Assembly: GCA_022600695.1 (NCBI GenBank)
Contig: JAHZJY010000233.1
Location: forward strand, 1 to 5,760
Reading direction: 5' to 3'
Length of the DNA stretch: 5,760 nt
Origin: Actinomycetes bacterium
GTDB taxonomy: Bacteria > Actinomycetota > Actinomycetes > Mycobacteriales > Mycobacteriaceae
Shown here piece by piece: positions 4,974 to 5,760 of the stretch. Within the stretch, counting starts at the first letter, position 1. Each line of letters opens with the position of its first letter. The position numbers were made by a program, and so were the translations under genes. The notes below the pieces were generated by a model that ran no database searches, had not been told where the DNA came from, and saw only the letters and a list, made by a program, of their open reading frames with translations.

Positions 4974-5760
4974 CGCTGGCCTTCACCGTACTTGCGCTTG
5001 CCCTCGTCGGCCCGGTTCCCGCCCTGCTGGCGCGAGCCTCCTGGCCGATGCGCGCGCCCCGCGCCGCGGTGGTGCTGTGGCAGTCGATCGCGATAGCCGC
5101 GGTGCTGTCGGCGTTCAGCGCAGGACTGGCCCTGGCCGCTCAACTCTTCGCCCCGAGTCCGGGAGGCGGGCCGGCCGGCTACAGCCTCAATGAGATCAAC
5201 GCGCTCGGCTGGCCGCTCTGGCTGTGCTCGATTCTGGGTTTCGCTCTGACGCTGCTCATCGGATTTCGTCTGGTCGCAGCGGTGGCACAGGTGGCCATCG
5301 GCACCCGGCGGCGCCGGGCGCACCACCGCATGATGGTCGACCTCCTCGGCGAACGCCGCCATGAACTCGGTGGGGTCCGGGTACTCGATGTGGCCGAACC
5401 ACTGGCGTACTGCCTGCCCGGGATGCGTAGCCGGGTGGTGCTCAGCCGGGGGACCCTCGCGAATCTGAGCAGCGACGAACTGGCAGCGATCCTGCGCCAT
5501 GAGCGGGCACACCTTCGGGCCCGGCATGATCTGGTGCTGGAGGCGTTTACCGCGGTGCACACCGCCTTTCCCCGATTCGTCCGTAGCGGCAGTGCGCTCG
5601 CCGCGGTCCGCCTGTTGGTCGAACTACTGGCCGACGACGCCGCGGTGCGCGCCGGCGGACCCCGGCCCCTGGCCCGGGCTCTGGTCACCTGTGCGTGCAG
5701 CCCGACACCGGTCGGCGCGTTGGCCGCGGGCGGCCCGGCGACAGTGCTGCGGGTACGGCG
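4967..5760 (+). CDS. blaR: BlaR1-like M56 membrane metallopeptidase, C-terminus cut by window
   Basis: 264 residues are visible and the frame is still open at the window end. Hydrophobic helices lie at about 1-22, 33-61 and 80-106. A basic loop (TRRRRAHHR, about 111-119) leads into the peptidase domain. The zinc motif HERAH is at 178-182, with E179 as catalytic base and H178/H182 as ligands; E219 in ELLADDAAV is the likely third ligand. The protein follows M. tuberculosis Rv1845c (316 residues) almost throughout, so some 50 residues are probably missing here. That homologue, unlike staphylococcal BlaR1, has no extracellular penicillin-binding sensor domain, so how it senses beta-lactams is not obvious. 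The expected role is to inactivate BlaI, directly or indirectly, and relieve repression of blaC and other targets. The GTG start aligns with the Rv1845c start; GGGGGA lies 11 bases upstream. Confidence 0.92.
   Translation, partial: MTALAFTVLALALVGPVPALLARASWPMRAPRAAVVLWQSIAIAAVLSAFSAGLALAAQLFAPSPGGGPAGYSLNEINALGWPLWLCSILGFALTLLIGFRLVAAVAQVAIGTRRRRAHHRMMVDLLGERRHELGGVRVLDVAEPLAYCLPGMRSRVVLSRGTLANLSSDELAAILRHERAHLRARHDLVLEAFTAVHTAFPRFVRSGSALAAVRLLVELLADDAAVRAGGPRPLARALVTCACSPTPVGALAAGGPATVLRVR

Noticed and set aside
1..5760. Search for tRNA, rRNA, CRISPR array, transposase, insertion sequence ends or phage integration site
   Set aside because: No clover-leaf pattern, spaced repeats, transposase motifs or terminal inverted repeats were seen by eye on either strand.

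Overview
The window looks like chromosomal DNA of a fast-growing mycobacterium (Mycolicibacterium-like). It is GC-rich with strong G/C preference at third codon positions. Several products can be aligned from memory, nearly end to end, with M. tuberculosis proteins: Ndh (Rv1854c), PrrB (Rv0902c), Rv1847, BlaI (Rv1846c) and the M56 peptidase Rv1845c. Every homology statement here is recall-based; no database search was run.

Layout from left to right. (1) 1-311, minus strand: the start of an exported Pro/Ala-rich protein, with a promoter placed so that its mRNA would be leaderless. (2) 312-625: a divergent control region containing two related palindromes (ACGGT...ACCGT) that bracket a candidate ndh promoter. 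(3) 626-1999: ndh, type II NADH dehydrogenase. (4) 2000-2306: a gap holding a 46-codon ORF with its own ribosome binding site; its TGA lies in the same frame as, and 3 nt before, the next gene. (5) 2307-3674: a PrrB-like sensor histidine kinase with no response regulator gene in view. (6) 3682-4095, minus strand: a PaaI/hotdog thioesterase (Rv1847-like), convergent with the kinase; a hairpin spans the 7-bp gap and both stop codons. (7) 4256-4645: blaI repressor, behind a dyad that is probably its operator. (8) 4646-4966: a gap holding a short coding-like stretch of unknown origin. (9) 4967-5760: the M56 metallopeptidase partner of BlaI, cut by the window end.

As I recall the M. tuberculosis map, the order is Rv1845c, blaI, Rv1847, ureABCFGD, ndh. 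Here the outer genes are kept in matching relative orientation, but the urease operon is absent and a PrrB-like kinase occupies its place. The functional themes are respiratory electron entry (ndh), envelope sensing (kinase, BlaI/M56 pair) and an acyl-thioesterase. The most unusual points are the solitary PrrB-like kinase, the in-frame leader ORF before it, the paired palindromes at ndh, and a GTAGTA element that appears at ndh, at blaI and between blaI and the peptidase gene.
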